Positions 12,546 through 24,600 of a stretch of 64,000 nt of DNA are shown here, piece by piece (position 1 is the first letter of the stretch; each line of letters begins with the position of its first letter). The stretch is from NCBI GenBank assembly GCA_017591395.1, contig WEDG01002907.1, positions 101,498 through 165,497 of the forward strand. The letters run 5' to 3'. Source of the DNA: Schistocephalus solidus. Taxonomy: Eukaryota; Platyhelminthes; Cestoda; Diphyllobothriidea; Diphyllobothriidae. The translations under genes and the position numbers were made by a program. The notes beneath the pieces are model-generated. The model was not told the origin of the DNA. It was given only the letters and a program-made list of their open reading frames with translations, and searched no databases.

Positions 12546-13856
12546 TTAAGTCTTTCTAGGCGGCCCCTCATAGGGTAGGCATTCCAATCCGCTGACTAGT
12601 TTCGTTGCCCTCCGTTGAACTTTCTCCAGCAGAGCGTAGTCATGTTTCGTCCAAGGGCGCCACGCCTGAACGCAATATTCCAACACCGGCCGGATAAATG
12701 TTCCAAACACGCGCCCAAAAAGCTCTCCGTCAAAATTAACGAAGGACCTCCTGATTGCGCCTAAGATACACATAGCTTTCTTTGCGATATTCGCACAGTG
12801 CGACGATGGTTTGAGAGTTGGTGTTATCCATATACCCAAGTCCTTTAGAATGTTTACCTCCTGGAGTTGGTGACCACTGATGGAGTACTGGTATTCAAAT
12901 CTAATCAGCCTTCTGGAACTAGACCGCAGTCGGATTATTTGGCATTTGTTAAGATATAGGTTCAGCAGCCACTCATCACACCATGTTTGCAAGCGATCTG
13001 AGTTTTGTTGTAATTTTCGTGCATCCTCCGGTTTTTCAATCGAGTTCCATAACTTCAAATCGTCAGCGAACATTACCTTCTCGCATGTCAGACAATCCAG
13101 GCAGTCGTTTACGTATATCAGAAACAAAATGGGACCCAGAACGCTGCCCTGCGGAACTCCACTGTGAACGGTTTCCCAGTGAGACTTGGCGTCTCCGATA
13201 CAAACACGCTGGCACCTGTCTGTGAGAAAGTCGGCCAACCATTTGAGTAGGTTGCCAGTCACACCCATTTGACGGAGCTTAAAGATCAGCCGTTTGTGTG
13301 GAACCCTGTCAAAGGCTTTGCTAAAGTCAATGTAGACCGCATCGACTGACAAACCCATTTCTAATGATTTTGTCCAACTTTCCATGGATGTGAGCAAGTT
13401 TGTGAGGCAGGATCGACCACTTCGAAATCCATGTTGATATGAACTTAGCAAGTTATTCTCTTCAAGATGCCTCATAAGTTCCGTTTTGATTATCTTCTCC
13501 ATCATTTTGCAACAGATACCTGTGAGGCTGACTGGTCGTAAACTGTTTGGTGATGTCCTCTCTCCTCCTTTATAGATGGGGGTTATGTTGGCTATCTTCC
13601 ACTCGGTAGGCAGAGCCCCCGCCTCCATCGAACTTTCAAAGATCTTGGAGAGCGGAGAGGCCAGCTGTTCTGTGAGTTCATTGAGAACTTTTGCGGAAAT
13701 ACCATCTGGGCCAGGTGATTTAGTGGGCTGTAGCTGTTTCAGAGTTTTTCTTACTGTGTCCATTGGGAACGACACCGTGCTTATTTTGTTTGTAGATGTG
13801 GCCGTACTGTAGTATTCATCATCGTCAAAAAATGGTTCCTCGGTATACACGAACAT
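12546..13856 (-). pseudogene. Reverse transcriptase ORF of the CR1-like element
   Basis: A 436-codon open frame. The RT motifs lie in order: KSPGPDGISAKVLNEL near residue 46, WKIANITPIYKGG near 86, RPVSLTGICCKMMEKII near 106, the first catalytic Asp in VYIDFSKAFDRVPHKRL near 173, GVPQGSVLGPILFLIYVN near 232, and the double-Asp box VMFADDLKLW near 260. This core is uninterrupted and its catalytic residues are intact. The frame stops at PPRKT before the conserved C-terminal tail, which continues in another frame. This is element-encoded, not host. The protein would copy element RNA at a nicked target. Confidence 0.9.
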
Positions 13857-14393
13857 AAAGAAATTGGATAAGAGGCAGGTCTTATCAGAGTTATCAGAAA
13901 CCTGTTTCCCTGATTGTCTTTAAGACAAGAAATGCAGTCGCGATTTCGTTTTGCCTTATTAACGTAAGCATAAAACCTTTTCGAATTTCTTGGTATGTCT
14001 TTAACTGTTTCTGACTCAAAGGCTGATCTTTCTTTTCTCAGAAGATTCCGACACCGATTTCGCTGTTTCTTAAAAGCGGAAAAATGTTCGGGTTGTTGAT
14101 ATCTGGAATATGTTCTCCACAGTCTTCTTTTCTTTTTGAGATTCCTTTTTTTATTTCCGATGTCACCCACTCGGGTCGGGAGACGCATGATCGCCTTTTT
14201 AAGTGGGCAGAATTTCTCTACCAATTGGTGAATCAAGTTACTAATGAAGAACCAGGCAGCATTAGGGTCAGGTACAAGTGCAGGGCTCCAGTCTATCCCA
14301 TTCAGTAATTCTTTCATTTTTGGGATAATCCCCTTTCCATACATTTCTCTGCCCTAACTGCACGACGTTTGGGTACAGAAAAAAATGACTGTA

Positions 14394-15023
14394 CTACCAA
14401 GCAAGTACACAATGATCACTTCGTCCAAGCGGCACGTAAGAACTTAATGCAAGGATGCAATTGTCGTCTCTACTAATGATTAGATCCAAACAGCTTGACT
14501 GCTGCCCATTTCGGAACCGCGTCTTCATTGTGACATGTTGGGTAAGAAACTCGTCATTTACCAACTGAAGTAATTTCTGTTCGAATGAATTTTCCGATCG
14601 CGAGCAGTACATTGACACCCAATCGATATCGGGAGCGTTTAAATCTCCAAGTATTAATAAATGTTTGCTACGGCAGATTTGCTTTACCTCTGTGATGAGT
14701 GCTTCGTCCGTGTCCGTTCGCTGTCCCGGGGGTCGATATACCACGGCAATATGGAGGTCTGGTTGGTTTGGGACTTTCAGTTTACAACAAAGTATTTCGC
14801 AAGACGAGATCCTATTGGGCGAGGGCACATCCGGAATGAAGTCAATGCCTTCTCGTATAAACATTGCGATTCCACCACCCCTACGTCCGTTTCTATCCAT
14901 GCGGATAAGCTGAAAACCATCTATTCGGACTTCTGTGTCTGCGATTTGTTCATTTAACCATGTTTCAGTTAGATCTATGAAGTCAGGTTGTAAATGGTCC
15001 ACGACCAGTTTAATTTCATCCAT
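14394..15023 (-). pseudogene. APE-type endonuclease part of the CR1-like element
   Basis: A 209-codon frame covering most of an apurinic-endonuclease-like fold. Recognised motifs are the metal-binding Glu in LTETWLNEQ, RRGGGIAMFIREG, VVYRPPGQR, LGDLNAPDIDW and the terminal SDHCVL. The extreme N-terminus lies upstream in another frame (15388-14975 overlaps it), so an indel separates ORF parts. In intact elements this domain nicks target DNA to prime reverse transcription. Confidence 0.85.
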
Positions 15024-15879
15024 TTTTGTTCAATAGACTCTGCACATTTGTGTACATCATTTTTAATCTTGTTTCCTTGCCTCGATTTCTGAAGATTTTT
15101 TAGTTCTTTCTTCCACATGGAGATTTTTTTGCTGGATATTTCACAAGATATATCCAGTCTCCTGTCTGGGCTCAAATCTATAGGCATTTGGTAGGGCTTT
15201 TGACCGGCGTGGTTGCCGTCAATTTCACCGGATGTACCCATAAAAACGAGCGCACCGTTTTGACTATTTTGTTGTCTACTATTTTCAAGTTTTGTTCCCC
15301 CTCGTATTGACGTCTTTTCAATTCTGCTACCAGTGTCCTCATTTTCATCCGATCGGTGGGAGAGTAATCCGGCTGAAAAAAACTCCACGATGATTCTTTC
15401 GTAGTTGGGACTTTCGAGAGAGCAATAGATCTACCTGCTGTTTACTCCCCAAAACGACTTTTAATGGTCTTGGTCGACCCTCATGCGTTTCATTTGTAAC
15501 GAGAGGCCCCAATCGAAAGATCTTTTTGATGTCGACTGTCACACCAGTTTCTTGCGTATCATTCAATAAATTTTGGAATGTCAGCAGATCCTGTTTTACC
15601 CTTTCTTTTGGCGTTTCCCCAGTAGCCTCTGAGACTCCCTGAACTACCAGACAAAGATATTAACTGCATACTTTTAAACGGCTTATCCAGGTTATACATT
15701 CTTTATATATCATAGCAGCATCTGTTCTGCATTTCACTAGCAACTGAATCAATATCGTAGTTTCCATTTTTCATAGCCTGATTCCATTAACATTGCCAAA
15801 AGGTTTTAAATTTCATAAGCACAAAGCGGCCTGTTCAAATTTGTGTGGCCTTGGACTTCCCGTATTTCGTACTTTCGAT

Positions 15880-16180
15880 ATGAGTATCTATAACAGCCCG
15901 CCGCACATGCCGCAGTTGCGTTATTTGTATAAAACTTATGCCATTCGTGGAGTTAAAGTTGCTTTACTTACATCCTCTCTCCTCACTGCCGTGATCACTT
16001 CGTACGTATACAACAAGAAAGTTGTTAGCGTCCGCAAATTTTTTGAGTAAGCACTGTGAATAATTTTACCATCTTTACTTAAGGTCATACGACCCTGACC
16101 TAGAGTGGGATCGGCTTCGGAAGTCTGGAGTCTTGAAAAGTGTTGACAAAGATGGAAATCCTACAAACATTTTTGATTAA
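15880..16180 (+). CDS. COX6C: Cytochrome c oxidase subunit VIc-like protein
   Basis: Two exons, 15880-16046 and 16084-16180, joined across a 37-nt GTAAGC...TTAAG intron, give an 87-residue protein ending in TAA. The N-terminus is short. A single membrane helix (VALLTSSLLTAVITSYVY) spans about residues 27-44. The matrix or intermembrane tail has FFESYDPDLEWDRLRKSG, which resembles the vertebrate COX6C tail (tyrosine-rich, then a charged E/W-R-K-G-V/I pattern). COX6C is a small accessory subunit of respiratory complex IV in the inner mitochondrial membrane. I chose the ATG at 15880; a second in-frame ATG is at residue 10, and the frame stays open upstream without an earlier ATG. A possible poly(A) signal (attaaa) lies at 16267. 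The family call is from memory of the pattern, so an orphan single-pass mitochondrial protein is the alternative. Confidence 0.8.
16047..16083 (+). other. 37-nt intron of COX6C
   Basis: Begins GTAAGC and ends CTTAAG. Removing it keeps the frame (GA|G codon), and reading through would stop at the TAA inside GTAAGC. Very short introns are known in flatworms. Confidence 0.8.
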
Positions 16181-16266
16181 TTTTGGATGCTGTGAATGAC
16201 AATTGTTATTTGTCTTTATCCTTCTCAAATAGACATAAAGTAGATGCTACAGGAATTCAATATTTT

Positions 16267-16272
16267 ATTAAA
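16267..16272 (+). terminator. Possible polyadenylation signal of COX6C
   Basis: ATTAAA lies 87 nt after the COX6C stop. This is a weak, motif-only call. Confidence 0.35.
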
Positions 16273-16799
16273 ATGTGTAGGTTATATTAATTAATTATAG
16301 CTTGCATTATCTGTTAAAGCGATGGTTCTGTAATCTTTGGTATTTTCAATTCCGACTTTACATCTCAGTGCTTGCGCACTGTACATCTTAACCCCATTAA
16401 TTTCCACATGACAGTTAAACCACTTTCCTTATTATAGTTTGTTAATATAAGTGGTTTATTAATTTTTTCAAAGGATAAGGTGGCTCTCCACGCGGAATAA
16501 ACCAAAGACTATGCAGAAGATTGCAACTAGAAGCTGCTTTTAGAACATAGCTCTTGGGCCAAGGCAAAGCAAATGTGTACAAAAGCGTGCTGGAAAGCAA
16601 TCTGACCAAATAATAGCAAGCTTGTCATGCAAAGGTGACACTAAGAAAAGTTGTTTAAGTAAACATGTGTTTTAGGTGAAGAAGGTTGTTCGTTCACCTG
16701 ATGCATGGCTTTATTCGTCTGAGCGTTCGAACTCTTACTTGACTCAATCGTCAGAGATAAACAGCAAAATAAACGAGTAACATTCATAGGGGGCAGGAG

Positions 16800-18760
16800 T
16801 TAATCAGACGCCAGTGGCGCCAGTCTGGAGGTAATTACGCGGGGTCCTGTATGCCGGCGCCAGATCAATAAATCGATTGACCGAGTTCTCATCGAAGGCC
16901 CAGACTTCAATCAACTTTCGGCTTGTCTTGCATCTGGCGTGGGCGATTATCTTCGTGGCTGCAAAGTTAAACTTGGGACCCGCTTTCGTAGGTGTGGGCA
17001 GCCACTTGCGATAAACCATCACTCAGTCTCACAGCAAATTTATGCTCGGGTATGCGCGATCCAAGCATACGTCCAGTCTGTCCTGTGTAGTTACGGGTAC
17101 AGTTTTGGCACGGGATACAATACACTACCCCGACTGCTCACTAGGATTTAATATGTCCTTGATTCTCATGTCCTTACTGCATATGGTAGCTTTGGGTCGG
17201 CGTGCGATTCCGACACCAAGTCCCGCAACAATGTGCTCAGTCGCTTTTGACACGTCCTTGATAAATGGCATCGCATGCCATACCGTATGGGTTGGTTCTG
17301 GTTGGGTCCTCCGGGGGCGAACACGTAAGCATCGGCTTATGAACGCCTTCGAATAGCCGTTCCGCATAAACTGGTTGCGGAGGTAACGGGCCTCACGTGC
17401 TTTTTCTGCCGTGTTGCTGCAATGAGTTTGATTGCGTTGAACAGTGTTTTCACACAGCTTCGTTTGTGATCCATCGGATGGTTGCTGTGAAAATTGAGAA
17501 GCTACGTGGTGTTCGTCGCTTTCCTGTAGACAGCCGTGAGACTTCGCCTGACGAGTTCATCTTCCCCCGTAAATTGTATATTTGGGAAGATTGAGTTAAG
17601 GTGATCATGGAACTGCTGCAGAATTTCCTCTTGACAAAAATGTGTCGTTTACGTAACGGCGCCATCATATAGGATGCCGTCAGGTAAAAGCTATCTTTTC
17701 CAGCTCTTGTAGGACCAATTCGGCCACTGAACCGGAGATTGGGAAGTCCATTTGAGCTCCCTTGATCTGCTCATAGGTTTCTCAGGCAACGGTGAAGTAG
17801 GTCTTTTGACAAAATTCAAACAGCTTCATAAGGTGTTCAATTTTGAGAGAAATGTGGGTTTCGTCGTATGACTCCTCAAATTCCCTGTGCAAGATTTCTT
17901 GTGCTTAACTCGAGGGGATGGATGTGAATAAGGACGTCACGTCAAAAAAGACCACCACTTCGTCCGATTGAACGATCCAAACCTTTGAGGTCTGCCAGGA
18001 ATTGGGAGGCTGAACGGACTGAGGCAAGCGAATTGTTTTGGAGGAATTTCAGTTTAGAGTACATTCATTTTGCTAGATTATAGGTGGGGCTGGCTTTCAG
18101 GGCGACTATTAGCCGTAGCGGAACATTTGGTTTATGGAACTTTGGCAGACTATAGAAGTGAGCCAGAGCAGTATCCGTTGGTTTCATTTGACGCGGTTTG
18201 TTCTCCGTTATCAAATTTCGGCGTTTGAATTCTTCGAGTAATTTATTCAACCGACTTGCTACCGCTTTGAATTGTGCGTCATGTGCTGGTCTGTAAAATT
18301 ATCTATCATCAAGTAGAGCCTTGGCTTTCTCATTGTAGTCTTCTCGATTCATTACGATAGTTGATCGCCCCTTCTCAGTAGGTAGAATGATAATTCGTTC
18401 ATCCGTCCCTAGTTTCTTCATAGCCTTTGTCTCACTTTTCGAAACACATTGGGTTGATCTGTGTGCCATCAGCAAAGATGTTACACGTTGTCGGACGGAA
18501 TGTTCAGTTCTCACAAGCATGGCTTCCAAGGCTGCAATAAAGTCGACAGCGTCGGCATCGGCGGTGTTAAAACAAGCCTTATGCCGCAGCACCCATAGTT
18601 GTTCCGCAGTTAGTTGCTTGGATAAAAGGTTGTGGACAAAGTTCGAGCTTCCTGTGTCGGATGCCTGTAGCTTAATTCGTTTTTGTTCCGAAATAACTCG
18701 CTTCTTGGCTTGCGTGTGCTGCGCCAAAGCCGATATTGTCTCCAGTAAAAGTTAGAAAGC
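16800..18760 (-). mobile_element. Penelope-like retroelement, decayed
   Basis: Minus-strand pieces in order: an N-terminal region (18727-18299, with LRHKACFNTADADAVDF and RIIILPTEKGRSTIVMN), an RT segment (18250-18065, PTDTALAHFYSLPKFHKP), RT-core remnants, a catalytic box reading RYVNDTFLS at about 17665-17640, a thumb segment (FRKATNTT-like, then NFHSNHPMDHKRSCVKTL near 17490-17440), and a GIY-YIG-like end (VVYCIPCQNCTRNYTGQTGR at about 17125-17065). Stops and frameshifts separate the pieces. The catalytic box has Asn where active copies have the first Asp (YVND instead of YVDD), so it is probably inactive. It is a different family branch from the 5780-6836 copy. Confidence 0.88.
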
Positions 18761-18764
18761 TCAG

Positions 18765-21670
18765 ATGAATAAAGCCCTAATTCCGACGAACGAAAAACCT
18801 TCTTCTTCTTCTTCAATTATACACACCTGGAATGCGAATATTCGCATCCAAACGTGTTTTACTCTGTATAAAATCCAAGGCGGATGGACTCGAAAAGGAA
18901 AACACCACCCAGATACAGCAATTAGTTTGTTATCATGGACGATAGCCGTTTTCATCATATTGGCCTTGTGGCCTGCGTTCCGTACTTGCTCATCGTTTTC
19001 GTTGCCAGTGTGAGATTTTGCGGCTTTTATTGTAAAGTTGCGAAAATTCCCATCAAATATTCAAAAGACGACTTGCTTTCGATAACTTCTCTTCAGGACA
19101 GTACAGTTATAGGGAAACATTGGAACGTAGTAGAAATGTAAAACATTAAATCGATAATATTCGTCCGTTTGTGTGGGTTGTCTGAGAGTTGTGCATAGGG
19201 GGAGGATGATAAGCGGCAGTGAATAAAGCCCCTCTGGTCATTGATGCTTAGTTAGATGCCGAGTAAGTCAGTCGAGTCCACCAATAGGTTCCTGAATGAC
19301 GGAGACGATTATTCTGAGAAGCACTGGCCCAAATTCGGCAACTTCTGTTTAAAATGTTCCAACTACCTAAACCCACGGGCAGGTGAATCAGTGTAGTGCG
19401 TGTGCTGCTATGCGATATTTTTACATTGAGGCCGGGCCCTCTCTGCCGGTCTTGTATTTAGTCTTCTTTGTGGATGTGGAGCCAGAAATGTTCAGCTGTG
19501 CGACCCGGGCTGAGAGCGTACGGTGACAGCGCAGATGGTGTGGCTATTGAAATTCCAAGGGCTCCCTGGCATAGTGCTATACTGTTAATGTGATCGGTGA
19601 CGTGTTCCACGAGGCTGGGACATCCTGAAACTGTGTTTACAACAGGAACACGGGCTGAGGCTTGGGAATTTTCATTACATATCTTTGGTATTCCAGTCTC
19701 TTATTTTTTACGTTTTGCATTGGGCCGCTTCATACTACTGACTTCACATATTACAATATAACTCACGGAAAATGTCCATGCCTATCAATCCGGCTTTCGA
19801 GTTTGCTTGGAGTCCCAACTGCGAGGGTGTACTTGTGTTGTTGATTGTTATTCGTTGCGTACGGGCTCTTGCAGCAACGGTTGATGAGAAAAGCGCTAAT
19901 CGTACACCACCGCGATTTAGCAATGCCGTCGAGGTTGGATCTGGTTCACAACTGCAAAATTCCTGGGTGCACTGATCGCTTCCAAAATCTGCTTATTCAC
20001 TAGCCCCTCACCCCTTACAGATTCACCTTTGGTATCCTCTGAGGCGTAGTGGGCGTATACGGGTGTTTTTTCTCTGGGAACTGGCAAATGCTAAGGTCTC
20101 TGTATCATAGGTGAACGTAGTCACCACCTCCACTTGCGTATGTCTAACATCATTTTGAGCCAGAGGATGCGGCAGCTGTGTTCTGAGGTGAGCAGTTTTT
20201 CATATACTTAATTCCCACTCGAGCTGTGACTTTGTCATTGATAATAATATTTCTTAGGACTGCCCTATAAAAGTAAAGGAATTTGGCCGTAACAACTATG
20301 CGACGTCCGCTGTCAGCGGTCGTATAATCTACGTATTCCGCGGTCAGTAGCGTCAATGCCACGTTCTAGGACTGGGTATATATGTAGTCATCGTTGTCGG
20401 TGGATTTTAAATTTGGTCCCCGATCGCCGATACTTTAAGTGGCTGATAAGTAAGATGATTTGAATGCTAATCAGTTTAGAGCTGCACAACTTCATAGTTA
20501 TCATCTTAGCACAATAGTTCAGCTAAAAACAACTTTTTGCGCACTCCACTGGTCGAATCACATGCACGTCCTTAAAATGGATTGTAGGGGATCTGGAGAC
20601 CTGTTCTTACAGGGATACGGTGGTACAGGTCCGCAGAGCGCCGTGGGTGTAGACAGAAGGGATTATACATAGGTTTTGGGATGCATACGAATTGCCCAGC
20701 CAGCCGCTGCAACAGTTTCGATTAAGGTCATCACTGAAAAGACGAGCTGATGTGACGGCACTCTATTCTCCTTCGAATGTATGCCAGTCTTACCGGGCGT
20801 AACAATTCTTACTGATGGTAAAAACTATCTTGCCTATACATAATTTAAGGCGCTGAACGGAGGGTATTTTAGCGCCCGACCCATAGGGTGGCCAGTGCCT
20901 TTTTGGCGTCCCAAAAATTATAATTTGGAGGTTGTCAAAGGTAGGCTGTACAAAACTTCGCTTTGGGCATAAGTTTAAAAAAATTATGTAGCAGGGCTTC
21001 TTGTTACCAAGAAATTTAGCGACGCCTTTTCTTCCAATTCGGACCACGAGGGTGGGGTAGGCTAGGAATGAATCAGTGGGAGCGAGTGTAGTTCGATGCA
21101 AGATATCCCACAATCGCCACGCTCATATCCATATGCATTCGTTGAAACAACTCCTGCCAGATAACAACGGATGGAGAGGGACTGAGATCGTCGCGGCGCA
21201 CACCCTTCCCACGAAAATGTAGATCACCTGTAGGTCAGTATTACCTGAAGCGGTCCTGGTATAGACGGTGACCGAAATATACACTCAGTTTCAAGAACTG
21301 CTGCTGTGACGATTTTATATTCCGCAGCACAGATCCACTCTTTCCATACTTCTATAACTATGGTCAGGGGTAGAAATCACAGTAGCCTTACAACAGTCAG
21401 ATCTCAAGTCATAGCCATTTCAGTAGGCGAGAGTTAGGGTCAAATTTTCTGTTTCACGGTCATTTTTTCGTGCGTGAGAAGGCATTTTGCCGAAGGATCT
21501 ATGGAGAGCATAAGGCAGCAGATGGAAAATGTCTGCAAGGGACCGCCTCTCCACCGGTTATCCACGTTCTTCGCGAAGACGGATTTAAGTAGTCGAAGGT
21601 AGGATAGAGAAAAATAACCAAAACAGCCTAAAGTAGGACCTTTAGAGTGACAGCACATATGTACAGGGAG
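18765..21670. other. No gene recognised; a few unexplained ORFs
   Basis: The plus-strand frame 18935-19141 encodes 68 residues starting MDDSRFHHIGLVACVPYLLI, with one hydrophobic segment that could be a membrane helix. No family was recognised. A 107-codon minus-strand frame (21113-20790) is also unassigned. No transposon domain was seen. The segment just left of 21671 would contain the DUS4L 3' untranslated region. Confidence 0.3.
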
Positions 21671-24600
21671 CTATGTCTGTACTGTTTCTGATGGATATGT
21701 ATTGGGGCACTGAAGGTGTAAAAAGTTATAAAGTCCAGCAACGTCGGAGATCTCGTGCAGGACTTTCCGTCTCGCCTTGTTGAGATGGCGCTCAAGCATC
21801 CAATAGGCCTGCCGGTGGATGTTCTTGAAGAGGGTACTGTTGGAGTGCTCAGTCGTCAGTTCAAGCCACTCACGAAGCAAACTGCATGTTCCGCGGAATT
21901 TGTGTTCTGATTCTCCGTTTCCGGCCACATTGGGATCGAACAAAGCTGGATTAGCTAAGAGACCACGAGCCACCATAACACCTATGGGAAGAAGGTGTAA
22001 ATAAGTTAAAATATGGGCCTCATATACCAGAAGTTACTTGACGCAGTTTACTGTTGTGGACAGCTAGGTTTTCCACAATTGCATCAGTTAACTTATTAAA
22101 ATCTACCAAAAGGCCCCACCAAGTCATTGTGTGTCCGGTTGACCGCAAGGAAGATAAGCGGGTTGGTTGGAATCTGAGAACAGGTCGCAGAGTGACGTTG
22201 GAGGTGGGGGCGAGAGGAGGCAACTACCAGAACGACCGTCTGTGTGGACCTTTAGCCAGTCATCCGGTTAAGAATAGGCAGATGTCCAAAGTTCCCTATG
22301 GAAATGTCAGATTCTAAGCTCGAACTCTGAATGGACGACAGAAATTTGGAGAAAGTAGGCTTTAAAAATCACACTTCAGTTGCCATCTTAACATAATGCC
22401 TCTGTCTATGTGACTTTCCCATTCCTTGTAGTTCATTTTAATTCGTTTTCTAGAAGTTACTAACCAAAGAGGCATAAATAAGAGGCGAAATGCTTACCTC
22501 GACAGTCAGTGAGCTGGTGCGCCCTCCAGGCATCCTCAATCGAAGTGACATCGCCATTCAGAAAGATGGGCATTGGTGCACATCCGTGCTCCAGGTGGGG
22601 GATGCGAGCAGCAATTATGTCGTGAATAGCCTCCCATTGACAGGGATTGCTGGTTCGTTGTGAGGGTGTCCGCCCGTGAATCGTCACCCAGTCCAAACCC
22701 ATGGCTGCGGCCCTTCGAATTAGCTCGACCGTGAGTTTAACATTCTGAGGCACGTAAGGGAAAAAACATGTAGAGGGAAACAACAAATTTCGGAATAAGT
22801 TTATCAGATTGCTAGATTCGACCCACGGCTAGAATGATATGTCAGCTTTTGCTGAACCCCTTATGGAAATAAGCTGATACTTGCTCTCTGAGTTCGAAAA
22901 AAGGTGGGAGTGAAAGAAATCCCAAACCTCGTCGTTACGAATAGCTTTACTGAAATGAGCAACGGGGTGGGTGAAACTAGTGTGCCTGGAATGGGAACAA
23001 CAGATATCCTCATGTAAGTGATCCCAAGGGAAAGAATAAAACTGCGCAATAAACGAGATGAATAAAGGCTCCATCGGAGGAATTCGATTTTCGACACCGA
23101 TGAAGCCGGTCTGTCCATCATACTACTTAATCTTCAGCATGCTTCGCAATCGGATGGGGACTAGCCAAATTCGTTCACCGGCACTGTATAAAACAACCCG
23201 ATACCCAGAAGATGGCACGATTGCATAAAATCGATTTCTCCTGTCTTCAATCGAAAATGTTTTAAGGCTTTAAAGCCGAAAACCCTCCGGATCAGTAGTC
23301 TGAAAACCACTGACAAATGCTGTTATTAAAATGTGGCGAAAACATTTATGCCTTGGTCTTAAAGTACACTAATTTCATCCACCGAGTCTCCTCTACCTGC
23401 CGAGCATTTGCGTACGGAGAGAATCTGTCCTTTTAAGGCTGCAGATAAAAACAAGGGTCTTGATGCGTACATTTTCTTCGCTCGAGTCGGCTCCTGTAGC
23501 TCTGCTGCTTGAAGTTGGCACAAGACGAACTTTTATGCTAAGGGAAAAGGGCAAGCTGATTGGTTGATCCGCGGTGGGATGTTTGTTGTGGTCAGCTGCA
23601 TCAGCGGGGCAGCGCCAACGTGGCACCACGCTTCGACCGGCCTTTACAAGATCGGCGATCAGTTCTGGTTGCTTCAACATTGCCGCCCCATATCCGTCTT
23701 TCATAGCCCAGCTGCAAGATACAGGAAATTATTTAAGGCTCCACAGTAGAAGTAAACATTTACAGGGGTACAGAGAAATGATTAACATCAGTCTGTAAGT
23801 TGCTGAAAGGCAGAAATGTGTTCTGTTAACGAAAACCGTGATCACAGTAGGATAAGTCGCAATGCTGTCTTGCAACACTTCTAAATAAGAAGGGGCCCAG
23901 TCAGGGATATTAGGACGAGAGTTCGGATAAGATGGCGAAGAAGCGTTCTTGGCTAATGACGGTGAAAACAATCGAAATCAATACAATTTAAAGGGGACGC
24001 ATACACAAGGCACACTCGCACGGACACTTCCAATCAGCGAATAAGTGCTAGACATCCGCTAAAACACGTTTATCTGTAGAAAACTAGTTTTCTGTCGTGC
24101 TGATTGCAGTAATGCCTAACTCGATCAGGTGGCTTGCTTTTGACATCTAAGGTAAGAGAGCAAGCTGCTCAGAGCAGTTTCTGTGCACAATACTGGTATG
24201 TCTTTAAGGTCAGTCAACTTCGTAGGCATCAAAACGCGAATTTCAGGTAGGTGTGACCGAGACACTCCAGATGTAAGACAAGGACTGCTTGATCGACTGA
24301 AATGTAGTTTATATAAGAAAATACTACTTAAGTAGGGTTTCAATTATCGTTTAAAGATAATCTCAACTATTTTAGTCACGCAGGATGCCGGCTTTAGAGC
24401 AAGCTTCTTTCCGACCGCCTGCGAAAACCTAACTCTGGAAAAAAGTACGACAGAAGAAGTATAAATTATTGCCATTTATTTTAGATGCCATTATAAATTC
24501 AAATATATTTTATATGAATCATGCCCGAAAGTATCAGTTTTTGTACTTATTGGGTACCAAATTATGGCTTCTTCGAGGATTATGCTTATGTTGCGGTCCT

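Larger units (their letters stand above)
12095..15620 (-). mobile_element. CR1-like non-LTR retrotransposon, nearly full coding span
   Basis: Read on the minus strand: an ORF1-like segment (15566-15345, KKIFRLGPLV and RPRPLKVVLG motifs), an APE-type endonuclease (15023-14394, with TETWLNEQ, VVYRPPGQ, LILGDLNAPDIDW and the GRSDHCVL end motif), a linker with basic clusters (14344-13781) and a reverse transcriptase (13856-12546). The last ORF's end (TKLVSGLECLP) and the sequence to about 12235 encode the usual C-terminal tail after a frame disruption (EVRANFFSQRVIDEWN at about 12390-12340). The pieces are in different frames, so the copy is decayed. The 3' untranslated part ends in short repeats (see the entry at 12115). 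Confidence 0.9.

Noticed and set aside
12880..14957. Plus-strand ORFs across the CR1-like element
   Set aside because: They are antisense to the clear endonuclease and RT frames.
15793..15879. COX6C frame extended upstream to give MPKGFKFHKH
   Set aside because: That start is a TTG codon. The first ATG in frame is at 15880.
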